DNA from: Acetatifactor sp.
GTDB taxonomy: Bacteria > Bacillota > Clostridia > Lachnospirales > Lachnospiraceae
Length of the DNA stretch: 64,000 nucleotides
NCBI GenBank assembly: GCA_024693365.1
Contig: JAILLF010000043.1
Coordinates: 185,235 to 249,234, forward strand
Direction: 5' to 3'
Below, in pieces: positions 1-7,344 of this stretch (position 1 is the stretch's first letter; each line of letters begins with the position of its first letter). The notes beneath the pieces are model-generated. The model was not told where the DNA came from. It made no database searches and worked only from the letters and a program-made list of their open reading frames with translations. Both the position numbers and the translations under genes were made by a program.

Positions 1-61
1 TGGTAGATGGAACCGCAGGGAAAGTCATAAAGACAAAATAGTTTTTGTTTGAAACTTTCTA

Positions 62-90
62 TTGACGTGAGTTAGATGGGAGTGTATTAT
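62..90 (+). promoter_or_regulatory. Sigma-A promoter for the leader/GNAT unit
   Basis: TTGACG at 62-67 and TATTAT at 85-90 are separated by exactly 17 bp, a near-consensus housekeeping promoter. The predicted start near 97 gives a long leader of about 270 nt before the acetyltransferase gene, which holds the leader ORF and attenuator described next. Confidence 0.75.
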
Positions 91-121
91 AAGACACAAA
101 TTATTTGGTGAGGCTAAAATA

Positions 122-181
122 ATGAATTTACGTTTGACGAACAATTTGCAGCCAAGACAGAAAAAGCATAAGTTTTTGTAA
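122..181 (+). CDS. Putative 19-residue leader peptide
   Basis: A short ORF, MNLRLTNNLQPRQKKHKFL, starts at an ATG 8 nt after a good Shine-Dalgarno (GGTGAGG, 107-113). Its last codons lie in the 5' arm of the first hairpin, as expected for a leader whose translation decides RNA folding. It is rich in Arg and Lys and has no run of one amino acid, so it would more likely sense general ribosome stalling (for example by a drug) than starvation for one amino acid. That it is translated is inferred. Confidence 0.55.
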   Translation: MNLRLTNNLQPRQKKHKFL

Positions 182-305
182 TCATACAGGAATCCGTATG
201 GTTACAGGAGCTTATGCTTTGTTGCCGTACGGTGCTGTTATTATTTTGCTGAACAGAACCGTAATTGATTTGGTAGATGACTAAGTCGATGCGGTTCTTT
301 TTATT
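163..305 (+). promoter_or_regulatory. Candidate transcription attenuator with mutually exclusive hairpins
   Basis: Segments seen: 163-172 pairs with 211-220 and 178-187 pairs with 196-205 (hairpin 1). 194-201 can instead pair with 225-232. 228-239 pairs with 252-263 (11 of 12). 255-263 pairs with 290-298 and is followed by a U-rich tract (298-305), a terminator. A ribosome reaching the leader stop codon would cover 178-187, free 194-201 to block 225-232, and let the terminator form. A ribosome stalled earlier would leave hairpin 1 intact and favour the 228-239/252-263 antiterminator. The folding logic is inferred; the pairings are read directly. Confidence 0.6.
255..305 (+). terminator. Intrinsic terminator of the attenuator
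   Basis: AGAACCG (255-261) pairs with CGGTTCT (292-298); a T-G wobble and an A-T pair extend the stem to 9 bp. The U-tract runs 298-305. The 5' arm overlaps the 3' arm of the alternative hairpin 228-239/252-263. Confidence 0.65.
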
Positions 306-370
306 TACGACGTTATACCGTTAAGGGCCCGACGGAAAACGATATTACAACGTGAAAAGGAGGATATGAC

Positions 371-886
371 GTGAACGATTACGTAATCAGGGAAGTGAGA
401 ATGGAGGATGCCGGGAGATTGGCGGGGATATATTCTTATTACGTTCAAAATACTGCAATTTCTTTTGAATATGATGCTCCGTCTGTCAGTGAATTTGAGA
501 ACAGAATCAGAAATACGGTGGAGAAATATCCATATTTGGTATGTGAAAAGGATGGCCACGTGGTAGGATATACTTATGCAAGCGCATACAGTGTCCGATC
601 GGCATATGCATGGACGGCAACTGCATCCATCTACGTCGACAAAGATTACCGTAGACAAGGGATTGGAAGCACGTTATACGATGAGTTGGAGAAAAGACTG
701 CGCAAGCAGGGGATTGTTAACGTCCTTGCAGGTGCGGCATACTGCGAAACGGAGGACGAATACCTAACGCATGACAGTTACAGGTTTCATACAACAAAGG
801 GTTATGAGAAGGTAGCCCATCTGAAGACTATCGGAAAGAAATTTGACAGATGGTATGATCTCATTTGGATGCAGAAGAAACTCTAG
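371..886 (+). CDS. GNAT family N-acetyltransferase, phosphinothricin acetyltransferase-like
   Basis: A 171-residue GNAT protein. The acetyl-CoA binding region is visible as ASIYVDKDYRRQGIGSTLYDEL (motif RxxGxG/A), and the N-terminal IREVRMEDAGRLAGIYSYYV is typical of the PAT/YncA branch that acetylates small amines. The substrate cannot be read from sequence. Start is GTG at 371 behind AAAGGAGG (356-363). It lies downstream of the promoter and attenuator at 62-305, which suggests inducible expression, perhaps by a translation inhibitor (inference). The next gene follows after 10 nt and is probably co-transcribed. Confidence 0.8.
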   Translation: MNDYVIREVRMEDAGRLAGIYSYYVQNTAISFEYDAPSVSEFENRIRNTVEKYPYLVCEKDGHVVGYTYASAYSVRSAYAWTATASIYVDKDYRRQGIGSTLYDELEKRLRKQGIVNVLAGAAYCETEDEYLTHDSYRFHTTKGYEKVAHLKTIGKKFDRWYDLIWMQKKL

Positions 887-896
887 GAGAATGACT

Positions 897-1346
897 ATGA
901 CAACAAAAGAAAAAGCGTTAGATTATTTTGGCAGGAGCTTTCACTGCTCTCAGGCAGTTTTGGCCGCATATGCTGACAGGTGTGGCCTGACGGAAGAGCA
1001 GGCACTAAGGCTCGGAGGGTGTTTTGGAAGCGGCATGCGTAAGGGAGAGGTTTGTGGGGCGTGCACGGGAGCATTAATGGTTCTGGGGGCGCTGTACGGA
1101 CAATGTAATGAAGCTGATCTTGAGAGTAGGAGACTCTCAAATAAGGTGAATGACGAGATGATGAACGGATTCGCGGAAAAAATGGGTTCCTGTCTGTGCA
1201 GGGACATCCTTGGGTGTGACGTCTCAACTGAGGAAGGAGTCCGCCTCGCGAGGGAAAACAACTTATTTAAAGAACTTTGTCCCAAGGTTGTGGCAGACGC
1301 CGTAGACGTGCTGGAAGAGATCCTTGCCTCAAATGAATCCGGATAA
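897..1346 (+). CDS. C_GCAxxG_C_C family protein
   Basis: A 149-residue cysteine-rich protein with the defining pattern of the C_GCAxxG_C_C (split-Soret cytochrome-like) family: FHCSQAV near the start, LGGCFGSGMRKGEVCGACTG in the middle, and CLCRDILGCD later. Proteins of this family are thought to bind metal or a redox cofactor, but no firm function is known. The ATG at 897 is chosen because AGGAG (885-889) sits 7 nt upstream; the ATG at 891 is too close. It follows the GNAT gene by 10 nt and is probably in the same transcript. Confidence 0.75.
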   Translation: MTTKEKALDYFGRSFHCSQAVLAAYADRCGLTEEQALRLGGCFGSGMRKGEVCGACTGALMVLGALYGQCNEADLESRRLSNKVNDEMMNGFAEKMGSCLCRDILGCDVSTEEGVRLARENNLFKELCPKVVADAVDVLEEILASNESG

Positions 1347-1529
1347 GTGAAATATGCCGCGGAGGAATTCAGACGGTTGGAATATGTTGAGAACAATGCC
1401 TATGACGGTAAGGGCAGTGCTTAATAAAACGAAGAAAGGCGCGTTGGCAGGATGATTACGGATGTATAAATCGGGGGGAGATGCGGTGCCCATTCGCATG
1501 CGGAGATTCTTGATTTTGCCTCCACATAA

Positions 1530-1558
1530 TTGACGTTCAACGCTATTTCTGCTATAAT
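1530..1558 (+). promoter_or_regulatory. Sigma-A promoter for ychF
   Basis: TTGACG (1530-1535), 17-bp spacer, perfect TATAAT (1553-1558). The predicted start near 1565 leaves a leader of about 170 nt before ychF, containing the micro-ORF at 1614. The rest of the gap (1347-1529) shows nothing recognisable. Confidence 0.75.
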
Positions 1559-1613
1559 TCCATAGTTAAAGTATAAAATAGCAAGCAGCCTTTTAAGCAT
1601 GAGGAGCGTGGCA

Positions 1614-1703
1614 TTGCGAAAAAGTAATGCCAAAAGTAATGCCAAAGGCAATTCTAAAAGTAACGTAACACTTGAAAAATTGAAAACAGGGAAAACCTTG
1701 TAA
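1614..1703 (+). CDS. Possible 29-codon upstream ORF with Lys-Ser-Asn repeats
   Basis: A TTG codon at 1614 lies 7 nt after GAGGAG (1601-1606) and opens a 29-codon frame that stops at 1703, 30 nt before ychF. The peptide begins MRKSNAKSNAKGNSKSN, produced by the short DNA repeat AAAAGTAATGCC. It sits in the ychF 5' leader, just downstream of a strong promoter. It may be a regulatory uORF or chance; there is no homology argument. Confidence 0.3.
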   Translation: MRKSNAKSNAKGNSKSNVTLEKLKTGKTL

Positions 1704-1733
1704 AATAAGGTTTCCGGAAGGAGATAAAACACC

Positions 1734-2831
1734 ATGAAATTAGGAATCGTGGGGCTTCCCAACGTGGGAAAGAGCACTCTTTTTAATTCTTTGACGAAGG
1801 CGGGAGCAGAATCCGCAAACTATCCGTTCTGCACAATCGATCCCAACGTGGGGATCGTGCCTGTGCCAGATGAGAGATTGAAGCTTTTGGGCGACATGTA
1901 TCAGTCAAAGAAGGTGACGCCTGCCGTGATTGAGTTTGTGGACATTGCTGGTCTGGTGAAGGGTGCGTCCAAGGGTGAGGGTCTTGGCAATCAGTTCCTT
2001 GCAAATATTCGTGAAGTGGATGCCATTGTTCACGTGGTTCGTTGCTTTGAGGATGATAACGTTATTCACGTAGACGGCAGCGTTGATCCCATCCGTGACA
2101 TTGAGACGATCAATTTGGAGCTGATCTTTGCTGACTTGGAGGTGCTGGAGAGAAGGTTTTCCAAGGTGACCAAAGCAGCTAAGATGGACAAGACCCTTGC
2201 AAAGGAAGAAGCGCTCCTCATCCGCGTGAAGGAATGGCTGGAGAGTGGCAAGATGGCAAAGGCCATGGAGATCGAGGACGAGGATGAAGAGGCTTTGATG
2301 AAGGGTTACAATCTTCTGACTTACAAGCCGGTAATCTATGCGGCAAACGTTTCCGAGGATGATCTGGCAGATGACGGTGAATCCAATGCCATGGTGCAGC
2401 GCGTAAAGGAATTTGCTGCGGCTGAGGGCAGTAAGGTGTTTGCCATCTGTGCGCAGATAGAGCAAGAAATTGCTGAGCTGGATGATGATGAGAAGGCAGA
2501 GTTCTTAAATGAACTTGGCGTGAAGGAATCCGGTCTGGAAAAGCTGATCAAGGCAAGCTATTCCCTGCTTGGTCTCATGAGCTTCCTGACGGCCGGGGAA
2601 GATGAAACCAGAGCATGGACGATCAAGATCGGAACGAAAGCGCCTCAGGCAGCAGGAAAGATCCATACGGATTTCGAACGTGGTTTCATTAAGGCGGAGG
2701 TTGTGAATTATAAGGATCTGTTGGAGCAGGGCTCTCTTGCCGCTGCCCGTGAGAAAGGACTTGTCGGCATGGAAGGCAAGGACTACGTTGTGAAAGACGG
2801 TGACGTCATTCTCTTTAGATTCAACGTGTAG
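1734..2831 (+). CDS. ychF: Redox-regulated ATPase YchF (OLA1 family)
   Basis: A 365-residue Obg-related P-loop protein. Motifs: G1 GLPNVGKST (7-15), G3 DIAGLVKGASKGEGLGNQFL, and the YchF C-terminal TGS-like region ending KDYVVKDGDVILFRFNV. Length matches the family (about 363-367). YchF binds ATP rather than GTP, associates with ribosomes and affects the oxidative stress response; these roles come from family knowledge. Start ATG with GGAAGGAG upstream. Transcribed from the promoter at 1530 as a single gene, followed by hairpins. Confidence 0.95.
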   Translation: MKLGIVGLPNVGKSTLFNSLTKAGAESANYPFCTIDPNVGIVPVPDERLKLLGDMYQSKKVTPAVIEFVDIAGLVKGASKGEGLGNQFLANIREVDAIVHVVRCFEDDNVIHVDGSVDPIRDIETINLELIFADLEVLERRFSKVTKAAKMDKTLAKEEALLIRVKEWLESGKMAKAMEIEDEDEEALMKGYNLLTYKPVIYAANVSEDDLADDGESNAMVQRVKEFAAAEGSKVFAICAQIEQEIAELDDDEKAEFLNELGVKESGLEKLIKASYSLLGLMSFLTAGEDETRAWTIKIGTKAPQAAGKIHTDFERGFIKAEVVNYKDLLEQGSLAAAREKGLVGMEGKDYVVKDGDVILFRFNV

Positions 2832-2839
2832 CCCGTAAG

Positions 2840-2876
2840 CAAAACCAAGCGACGCCGGAAGCGGCATTTGGTTTTG
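2840..2876 (+). terminator. Hairpin just after ychF
   Basis: CAAAACCAA (2840-2848) pairs perfectly with TTGGTTTTG (2868-2876), with an inner GCCG/CGGC stem. There is no proper U-tract after it, so it may be a 3' stabilising hairpin rather than a true terminator. Confidence 0.4.
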
Positions 2877-2947
2877 AAACTTGTGAATTCATAATTCTTA
2901 AGAAATAATAAAAAATTTTTTTCAAAATTTTGAACATGCCATTTTGG

Positions 2948-2986
2948 AAGATATGGTGTGCGAAAAAACGATAACCACTATATCTT
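2948..2986. other. Long-loop inverted repeat between ychF and mraZ
   Basis: AAGATATGGTG (2948-2958) pairs with CACTATATCTT (2976-2986), 11 bp with one G-U. It lies between two other hairpins. Function unknown. Confidence 0.4.
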
Positions 2987-2991
2987 GTGCC

Positions 2992-3029
2992 ATAAGGCCC
3001 TGCGGATAGCCGCAGGGCCTTATTTTATT
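2992..3029 (+). terminator. Strong intrinsic terminator upstream of mraZ
   Basis: A perfect 14-bp stem (2992-3005 with 3010-3023), GC-rich, with a 4-nt loop and the tail TTATTTTATT. It insulates the mraZ promoter from ychF transcription. Confidence 0.85.
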
Positions 3030-3062
3030 GCCTTTTCCGGGAAATTAGCTTCATAAAAATAC

Positions 3063-3091
3063 TTGCAAAATCTTAATAAATGGAGTAAAAT
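3063..3091 (+). promoter_or_regulatory. Promoter of the mraZ division/wall cluster
   Basis: TTGCAA (3063-3068), 17-bp spacer, TAAAAT (3086-3091). The predicted start near 3098 falls directly before the MraZ box repeats, the classical arrangement for autoregulation of the cluster. Confidence 0.7.
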
Positions 3092-3100
3092 CAGCTCATA

Positions 3101-3136
3101 AGTGGTAAAAAGTGGTGAGAAGTGAAAGAAAGTGGT
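3101..3136 (+). promoter_or_regulatory. MraZ box array (four 10-bp-spaced repeats)
   Basis: AGTGGT occurs at 3101, 3111 and 3131, with a degenerate AGTGAA at 3121, giving an exact 10-bp period (one helical turn). MraZ proteins bind such direct repeats upstream of their own gene. The boxes lie just downstream of the -10, consistent with control of initiation. Confidence 0.8.
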
Positions 3137-3219
3137 AGATTTAAACGGTAAAGCAAGCATTTAACGAAGGATAAACGAAATTTCGTTAGCTTTGGCCTGA
3201 TTGATGGGTGGTGATCAAG

Positions 3220-3657
3220 ATGTTCATGTGTGAATACAACCATACAGTGGATGCAAAGGGCAGATTGATCGTACCTGCAAAGTTCCGTGAAATCTTGGGA
3301 GATGCTTTTGTGGTATGTAAGGGCCTTGATCATTGCCTGTACGTTTACTCCAATGAAGATTGGGATGCTTTCGCGAAACAACTTTCCACGTTGCCATTGA
3401 CAAACAAGGAAGCCAGACAGTTCGTAAGATTCTTTCTTTCCGGCGCAAGCCAGGTGGAGGTAGACAAGCAGGGAAGAATCCTGGTTCCGCCAAGTCTTCG
3501 GACCTTCGCTGAATTGGACAAGGACGTGGTGCTTGCGGGCGTTGGACACAGAATTGAAATCTGGAGTAAGGACAGATGGGAAGGCGAATCAGCCAGCGGT
3601 GACATGGATGAGATCGCTGAGACGATGGACAAGCTGGGAATTACCTTAACCCAGTAG
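3220..3657 (+). CDS. mraZ: Transcriptional regulator MraZ
   Basis: A 145-residue AbrB-like DNA-binding protein with two SpoVT/MraZ halves: [24 protein letters not shown] at the N-terminus and [14 protein letters not shown] near residue 80; DxxGRxxxP is the family signature in each half. It controls the division/wall operon through the repeats at 3101-3136. The ATG at 3220 is preferred over the in-frame GTG at 3208 because GGTGGTG (3207-3213) is its Shine-Dalgarno and family members begin MFMGEY. First gene of the cluster, 35 nt before rsmH. Confidence 0.95.
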   Translation: MFMCEYNHTVDAKGRLIVPAKFREILGDAFVVCKGLDHCLYVYSNEDWDAFAKQLSTLPLTNKEARQFVRFFLSGASQVEVDKQGRILVPPSLRTFAELDKDVVLAGVGHRIEIWSKDRWEGESASGDMDEIAETMDKLGITLTQ

Positions 3658-3692
3658 AAACGCAAGAGGATAAGCATAAAGGGGGATCGGAA

Positions 3693-4634
3693 ATGGAAGA
3701 GACGCAGTTCAATCATTATTCCGTACTGCTAAAGGAAACCATCGAAGAACTCCAGGTAAAGCCGGACGGAATTTACTTAGACGGCACGCTGGGAGGCGGC
3801 GGACATGCTTATCAGGTATGCAGGAGATTGACGGGAGGTCACTTCTACGGCATTGATCAAGACGCGGCAGCCATTCAGGCGGCAAGCGAGAGACTAAAGG
3901 AATTTGGAAACCGGGTGACCATCCTTCGGGATAATTACCAAAATGCAAAGGCACTGTTGGAAGGAATGCAAGTTACGCAGGTTGACGGAATCGTGTTGGA
4001 CTTGGGAGTTTCTTCATACCAGCTCGATACCGAGGAACGAGGGTTTTCTTACAGATATGACGCACCGCTGGACATGCGGATGGATCAGAGACAGAGCCTT
4101 ACGGCAAGGGACATTGTCAACACGTATTCGGAAAAGGAATTGTACTCGATTATCCGGGATTACGGAGAAGATCCTTTCGCAAAGAACATTGCAAAGCACA
4201 TAGCGAAAGCCAGGGCGGAAAAGCCAATTGAAACCACCTTTGAACTGAATGAAGTGATCAAGGCGGCGATTCCTGCGAAGATGAGGGTGAACGGACATCC
4301 GTCGAAGCAAACGTTTCAAGCCATTCGGATTGAGTGCAATCATGAGCTGGAAGTGCTAAAAAATGCGTTAGATGGTTTTATCGATCTGCTGGCACCAAAC
4401 GGAAGGCTCTGCATCATCACGTTTCATTCCCTGGAAGACCGGATCGTGAAGAACGCATTCCGAAGAAATGAAAATCCATGTACTTGCCCGCCGGGATTTC
4501 CGGTGTGCACCTGCGGAAAGGTCAGCAAGGGCAAGGTAATCACGAGGAAACCAATTCTTCCGGGGGAGGAAGAATTAACGGAAAATAACAGATCTAAAAG
4601 CGCAAAATTAAGGGTATTTGAAAAAATTGGGTAG
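3693..4634 (+). CDS. rsmH: 16S rRNA (cytosine(1402)-N(4))-methyltransferase RsmH
   Basis: A 313-residue MraW/RsmH methyltransferase that uses SAM to N4-methylate C1402 in the 16S rRNA decoding centre. Visible motifs: the SAM-binding GTLGGGGHA near residue 30, [16 protein letters not shown] (about 91-106), [15 protein letters not shown] and [13 protein letters not shown] CxC..C-rich segment ([15 protein letters not shown]) near the C-terminus is common in clostridial members. Second gene of the dcw cluster. ATG follows a GGGGGATC Shine-Dalgarno. Confidence 0.95.
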   Translation: MEETQFNHYSVLLKETIEELQVKPDGIYLDGTLGGGGHAYQVCRRLTGGHFYGIDQDAAAIQAASERLKEFGNRVTILRDNYQNAKALLEGMQVTQVDGIVLDLGVSSYQLDTEERGFSYRYDAPLDMRMDQRQSLTARDIVNTYSEKELYSIIRDYGEDPFAKNIAKHIAKARAEKPIETTFELNEVIKAAIPAKMRVNGHPSKQTFQAIRIECNHELEVLKNALDGFIDLLAPNGRLCIITFHSLEDRIVKNAFRRNENPCTCPPGFPVCTCGKVSKGKVITRKPILPGEEELTENNRSKSAKLRVFEKIG

Positions 4635-4656
4635 AAGCATTAGGGGGAACAAGATC

Positions 4657-5121
4657 ATGGCGAACGAGACTAGAAGACGTCAAACGGGAAGACGGGATCA
4701 TTACGTATACGGTAGTGCGGCACCGAAGATTGACATTCGCCGCGAGATGGAGGACGCAAGACGCGTTCACGTCAGCCAGGCAACGAAGAAGAACAGAGAG
4801 CACGTACATTCCATGAGCCCTGCGTACGTCATGGTTTTATTGCTTTGCCTTTGCACCACGCTTGGCGTCATCATTTGGTACGTAAACCTTCAGTCTCAGG
4901 TAACCAGCAAGGTATCCGTTGTGAATCAGCTGGAGTCTAAATTAAACACTATGCGTCAGACGAATGACGAGGAGAGCCTTAGAATTGAAAACAGCGTTGA
5001 TCTGGAAGAGATCAAGCGCATTGCCATTGGCGAACTGGGCATGACCTATGCACAGGAAGGCCAGATCGTATATTATTCCGGCGAAGGTACGGACTACATG
5101 CGCAAAGTTGTGGAGGATTAG
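4657..5121 (+). CDS. ftsL: FtsL/DivIC-like cell division protein
   Basis: A 154-residue bitopic membrane protein: basic cytoplasmic N-terminus (1-53), one transmembrane helix (about 54-77, SPAYVMVLLLCLCTTLGVII) and a predicted extracellular coiled coil (78-110). This layout, and its position between rsmH and the PBP genes, identify the FtsL slot even though sequence similarity in this family is low. It would bridge DivIB and the septal PBP/FtsW. The ATG at 4657 is chosen because AGGGGG lies about 10 nt upstream; an upstream in-frame ATG at 4618 overlaps rsmH and has no site. Confidence 0.8.
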   Translation: MANETRRRQTGRRDHYVYGSAAPKIDIRREMEDARRVHVSQATKKNREHVHSMSPAYVMVLLLCLCTTLGVIIWYVNLQSQVTSKVSVVNQLESKLNTMRQTNDEESLRIENSVDLEEIKRIAIGELGMTYAQEGQIVYYSGEGTDYMRKVVED

Positions 5122-5127
5122 GTAGCG

Positions 5128-7269
5128 GTGCAGAAGCAAAAGACGAGACAATTTGGCAGAATTAGTCAGAAAAAGGTCCTGGTACTATTCTTTTTAGTAC
5201 TGGCGGCCTTTATATTTCTTTTTGCGAGAATTGTTTCCCTGATCAAGAATAATGAGATGGAGTATCAGAAGCAGGTACTGTCGCAAAGATCTTATGATTC
5301 CCGCACGCTGCCTGCAAGGCGCGGTGACATCGTGGACTCTAAGGGCGTTAAGCTGGCTACCTGCGAAAAGGTCTATAATTTGGTAGTAGACGCGTCGGTC
5401 ATGACGACGAAGGACGGCAAGTATATTGAGACCACGCTCGAGGCACTTGGACAATGCTTTCCGCAGCTTGACGTCAGCGAGATCAGGAGCTTTGTTAAAC
5501 AGAATCCGGGAAATCAATGGCATGTCGTTTTGAAAAAATTGACCTTTGACGAGATCAGCGAGTTTAAGGCGCTTCAGAGTGAAAACAAAGAGATCAAGGG
5601 CATTTGGTTTGAAGAGGAGTACCGTAGGGTATATCCGGGCGGAAGCCTTGCGGCAGACACGATTGGATTTACCAGGACGGACAATCACGGATTGTACGGG
5701 CTGGAAGAGTTTTACAACAAAGAACTTAATGGCGTGGATGGCAGAACCTACGGATATCTGGACGATGACTTGAATCTCCAAAGAACCGTAAAACCTGCAG
5801 TTGACGGATATACCGTACACAGCACGATTGACGTGAACATTCAGTCCATCGCAGAGAAATATCTGCAGAAGTTTAACGAGGACCATAAAGATCATCATCA
5901 TCCGGGAAATGGCGCGGAAAATCTTGGGTGTATCGTTATGGAAGTGAACACTGGCAACATTCTTGCCATGGCCAGCTATCCAACGTTTGACTTAAATGAT
6001 ACGAAGGATTTGAGCGCACTTCTTGGAGGCGTTCAGGTAGAGCAGGTCGATAAGGAAAACGGCTATTTTGAGATTAAGAAGACGGGAAAGTACATAGACC
6101 AAGAGCTCCTCGATTCGATGACGGACGATGAGATCATGACCAACCTGAACTACCTTTGGAAAAATTATTGCATCACCAGCTCATACGAGCCCGGTTCCAC
6201 GTTCAAGCCTTTCACGGTGGCGGCAGCACTGGAGACGGATTCCATCTCGACGGATTCTTACTATGAGTGCCTTGGTTCATGGCAGGTGGGCCCTCACAAC
6301 ATTCATTGTCATAACCGTTACGGTGATGGTACCATCAGCTTAAAGACAGCCGTGGCACAGTCCTGTAACGTGGCCATGATGAAGATTGCAACCACGATGG
6401 GGGCGGAGAAGTTCAGCAAGTTCCAGCAAGCCTTTAACTTTGGGCTTAAAACAAACGTAGACTTAGCGGGAGAAGCGAGGACGGCAGATTTCCTGCGCGG
6501 CGCCGACGAGATGGATCCGTCCGACCTGGCAACGTATAGCTTTGGTCAGAACTTTAACGTGACCATGATCCAGTTGGCGACGGGATTTTGTTCCCTGATC
6601 AACGGCGGATATTATTACGAGCCACACATGGTGTCGAAGATCACAAACTCCAGCGGCGTGACCGTAAAGAACATTGAGCCCAGAATCTTAAAACAGACCA
6701 TTTCCGCATCGACTTCAGAGCGCATTAGGGAGTATTGCAAGGCGGTTGTCACGGAAGGCACCGGTAAGGCTGCCAGACCGGCAGGATACATGATCGGCGG
6801 AAAGACGGGAACGGCGCAGACCTACCCCAGAGAAGGAAATGATTTTGTAGTATCCTTTATCGGATACGCGCCGGCTGATGACCCTCAGGTACTTGTTTAC
6901 GTCGTGGTCGACAGGGTAAATGAGGCAAAGCAGGACAACGTAGGTTATGCGAGAGAGATCGTAAGAAATATCTTTACGGAGGTCCTTCCCTACATGAACA
7001 TCTTCATGACGGAAGAGCTGAGTGATAAAGAAGTAAAGGAATTGGAAGAAAGAAAACTGGAAAACACGCTGAAATACGGAAAAGCAATGGAGAACCCGGA
7101 CGAGGGAAAGAACGAAACCAATGAGGGCGAACAGGAAAAAGATCCTGCATGGAAGAGCTTCCCCATTGATCCGGCCACGGGATGCAGGAAGGATCCAAGC
7201 ACTGGCGAGCTTCTTGATCCCGATACGGGAGATCCGGTGAAGGGCACCTATTCAGCTGTGGATTTCTAG
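5128..7269 (+). CDS. Class B penicillin-binding protein (FtsI/PBP2B-SpoVD family)
   Basis: A 713-residue septal transpeptidase that cross-links peptidoglycan peptides. N-terminal membrane anchor (about 13-35), PBP dimerisation domain (RGDIVDSKGVKLA onward) and transpeptidase domain with all three active motifs: S357-TFK, SCN (QSCNVAM) and K559-TG. There is no PASTA domain; instead the C-terminus carries an acidic, low-complexity tail of about 80 residues (EELEERK... to GDPVKGTYSAVDF). The GTG start at 5128 lies 6 nt after the ftsL stop and is probably translationally coupled. Whether this or the next gene is the vegetative FtsI cannot be told from sequence alone. Confidence 0.9.
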   Translation: MQKQKTRQFGRISQKKVLVLFFLVLAAFIFLFARIVSLIKNNEMEYQKQVLSQRSYDSRTLPARRGDIVDSKGVKLATCEKVYNLVVDASVMTTKDGKYIETTLEALGQCFPQLDVSEIRSFVKQNPGNQWHVVLKKLTFDEISEFKALQSENKEIKGIWFEEEYRRVYPGGSLAADTIGFTRTDNHGLYGLEEFYNKELNGVDGRTYGYLDDDLNLQRTVKPAVDGYTVHSTIDVNIQSIAEKYLQKFNEDHKDHHHPGNGAENLGCIVMEVNTGNILAMASYPTFDLNDTKDLSALLGGVQVEQVDKENGYFEIKKTGKYIDQELLDSMTDDEIMTNLNYLWKNYCITSSYEPGSTFKPFTVAAALETDSISTDSYYECLGSWQVGPHNIHCHNRYGDGTISLKTAVAQSCNVAMMKIATTMGAEKFSKFQQAFNFGLKTNVDLAGEARTADFLRGADEMDPSDLATYSFGQNFNVTMIQLATGFCSLINGGYYYEPHMVSKITNSSGVTVKNIEPRILKQTISASTSERIREYCKAVVTEGTGKAARPAGYMIGGKTGTAQTYPREGNDFVVSFIGYAPADDPQVLVYVVVDRVNEAKQDNVGYAREIVRNIFTEVLPYMNIFMTEELSDKEVKELEERKLENTLKYGKAMENPDEGKNETNEGEQEKDPAWKSFPIDPATGCRKDPSTGELLDPDTGDPVKGTYSAVDF

Positions 7270-7289
7270 CATACGGAATAGTTGGTAAT

Positions 7290-7340
7290 AACCTCATAAA
7301 GACGGGAATACAGATAATTGATCCCCTTTTTTATGAGGTT
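7290..7340 (+). promoter_or_regulatory. Hairpin masking the ribosome binding site of the second PBP
   Basis: AACCTCATAAA (7290-7300) pairs perfectly over 11 bp with TTTATGAGGTT (7330-7340). The 3' arm contains the TGAGG Shine-Dalgarno used by the ATG at 7345. The hairpin could limit translation of the second PBP, or act as a weak terminator since TTTT partly overlaps its end. Confidence 0.45.
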
Positions 7341-7344
7341 TTCC

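Noticed and set aside
3208..3219. Earlier GTG start for mraZ
   Set aside because: It lies inside the likely Shine-Dalgarno for ATG 3220 and the family begins at MFM.
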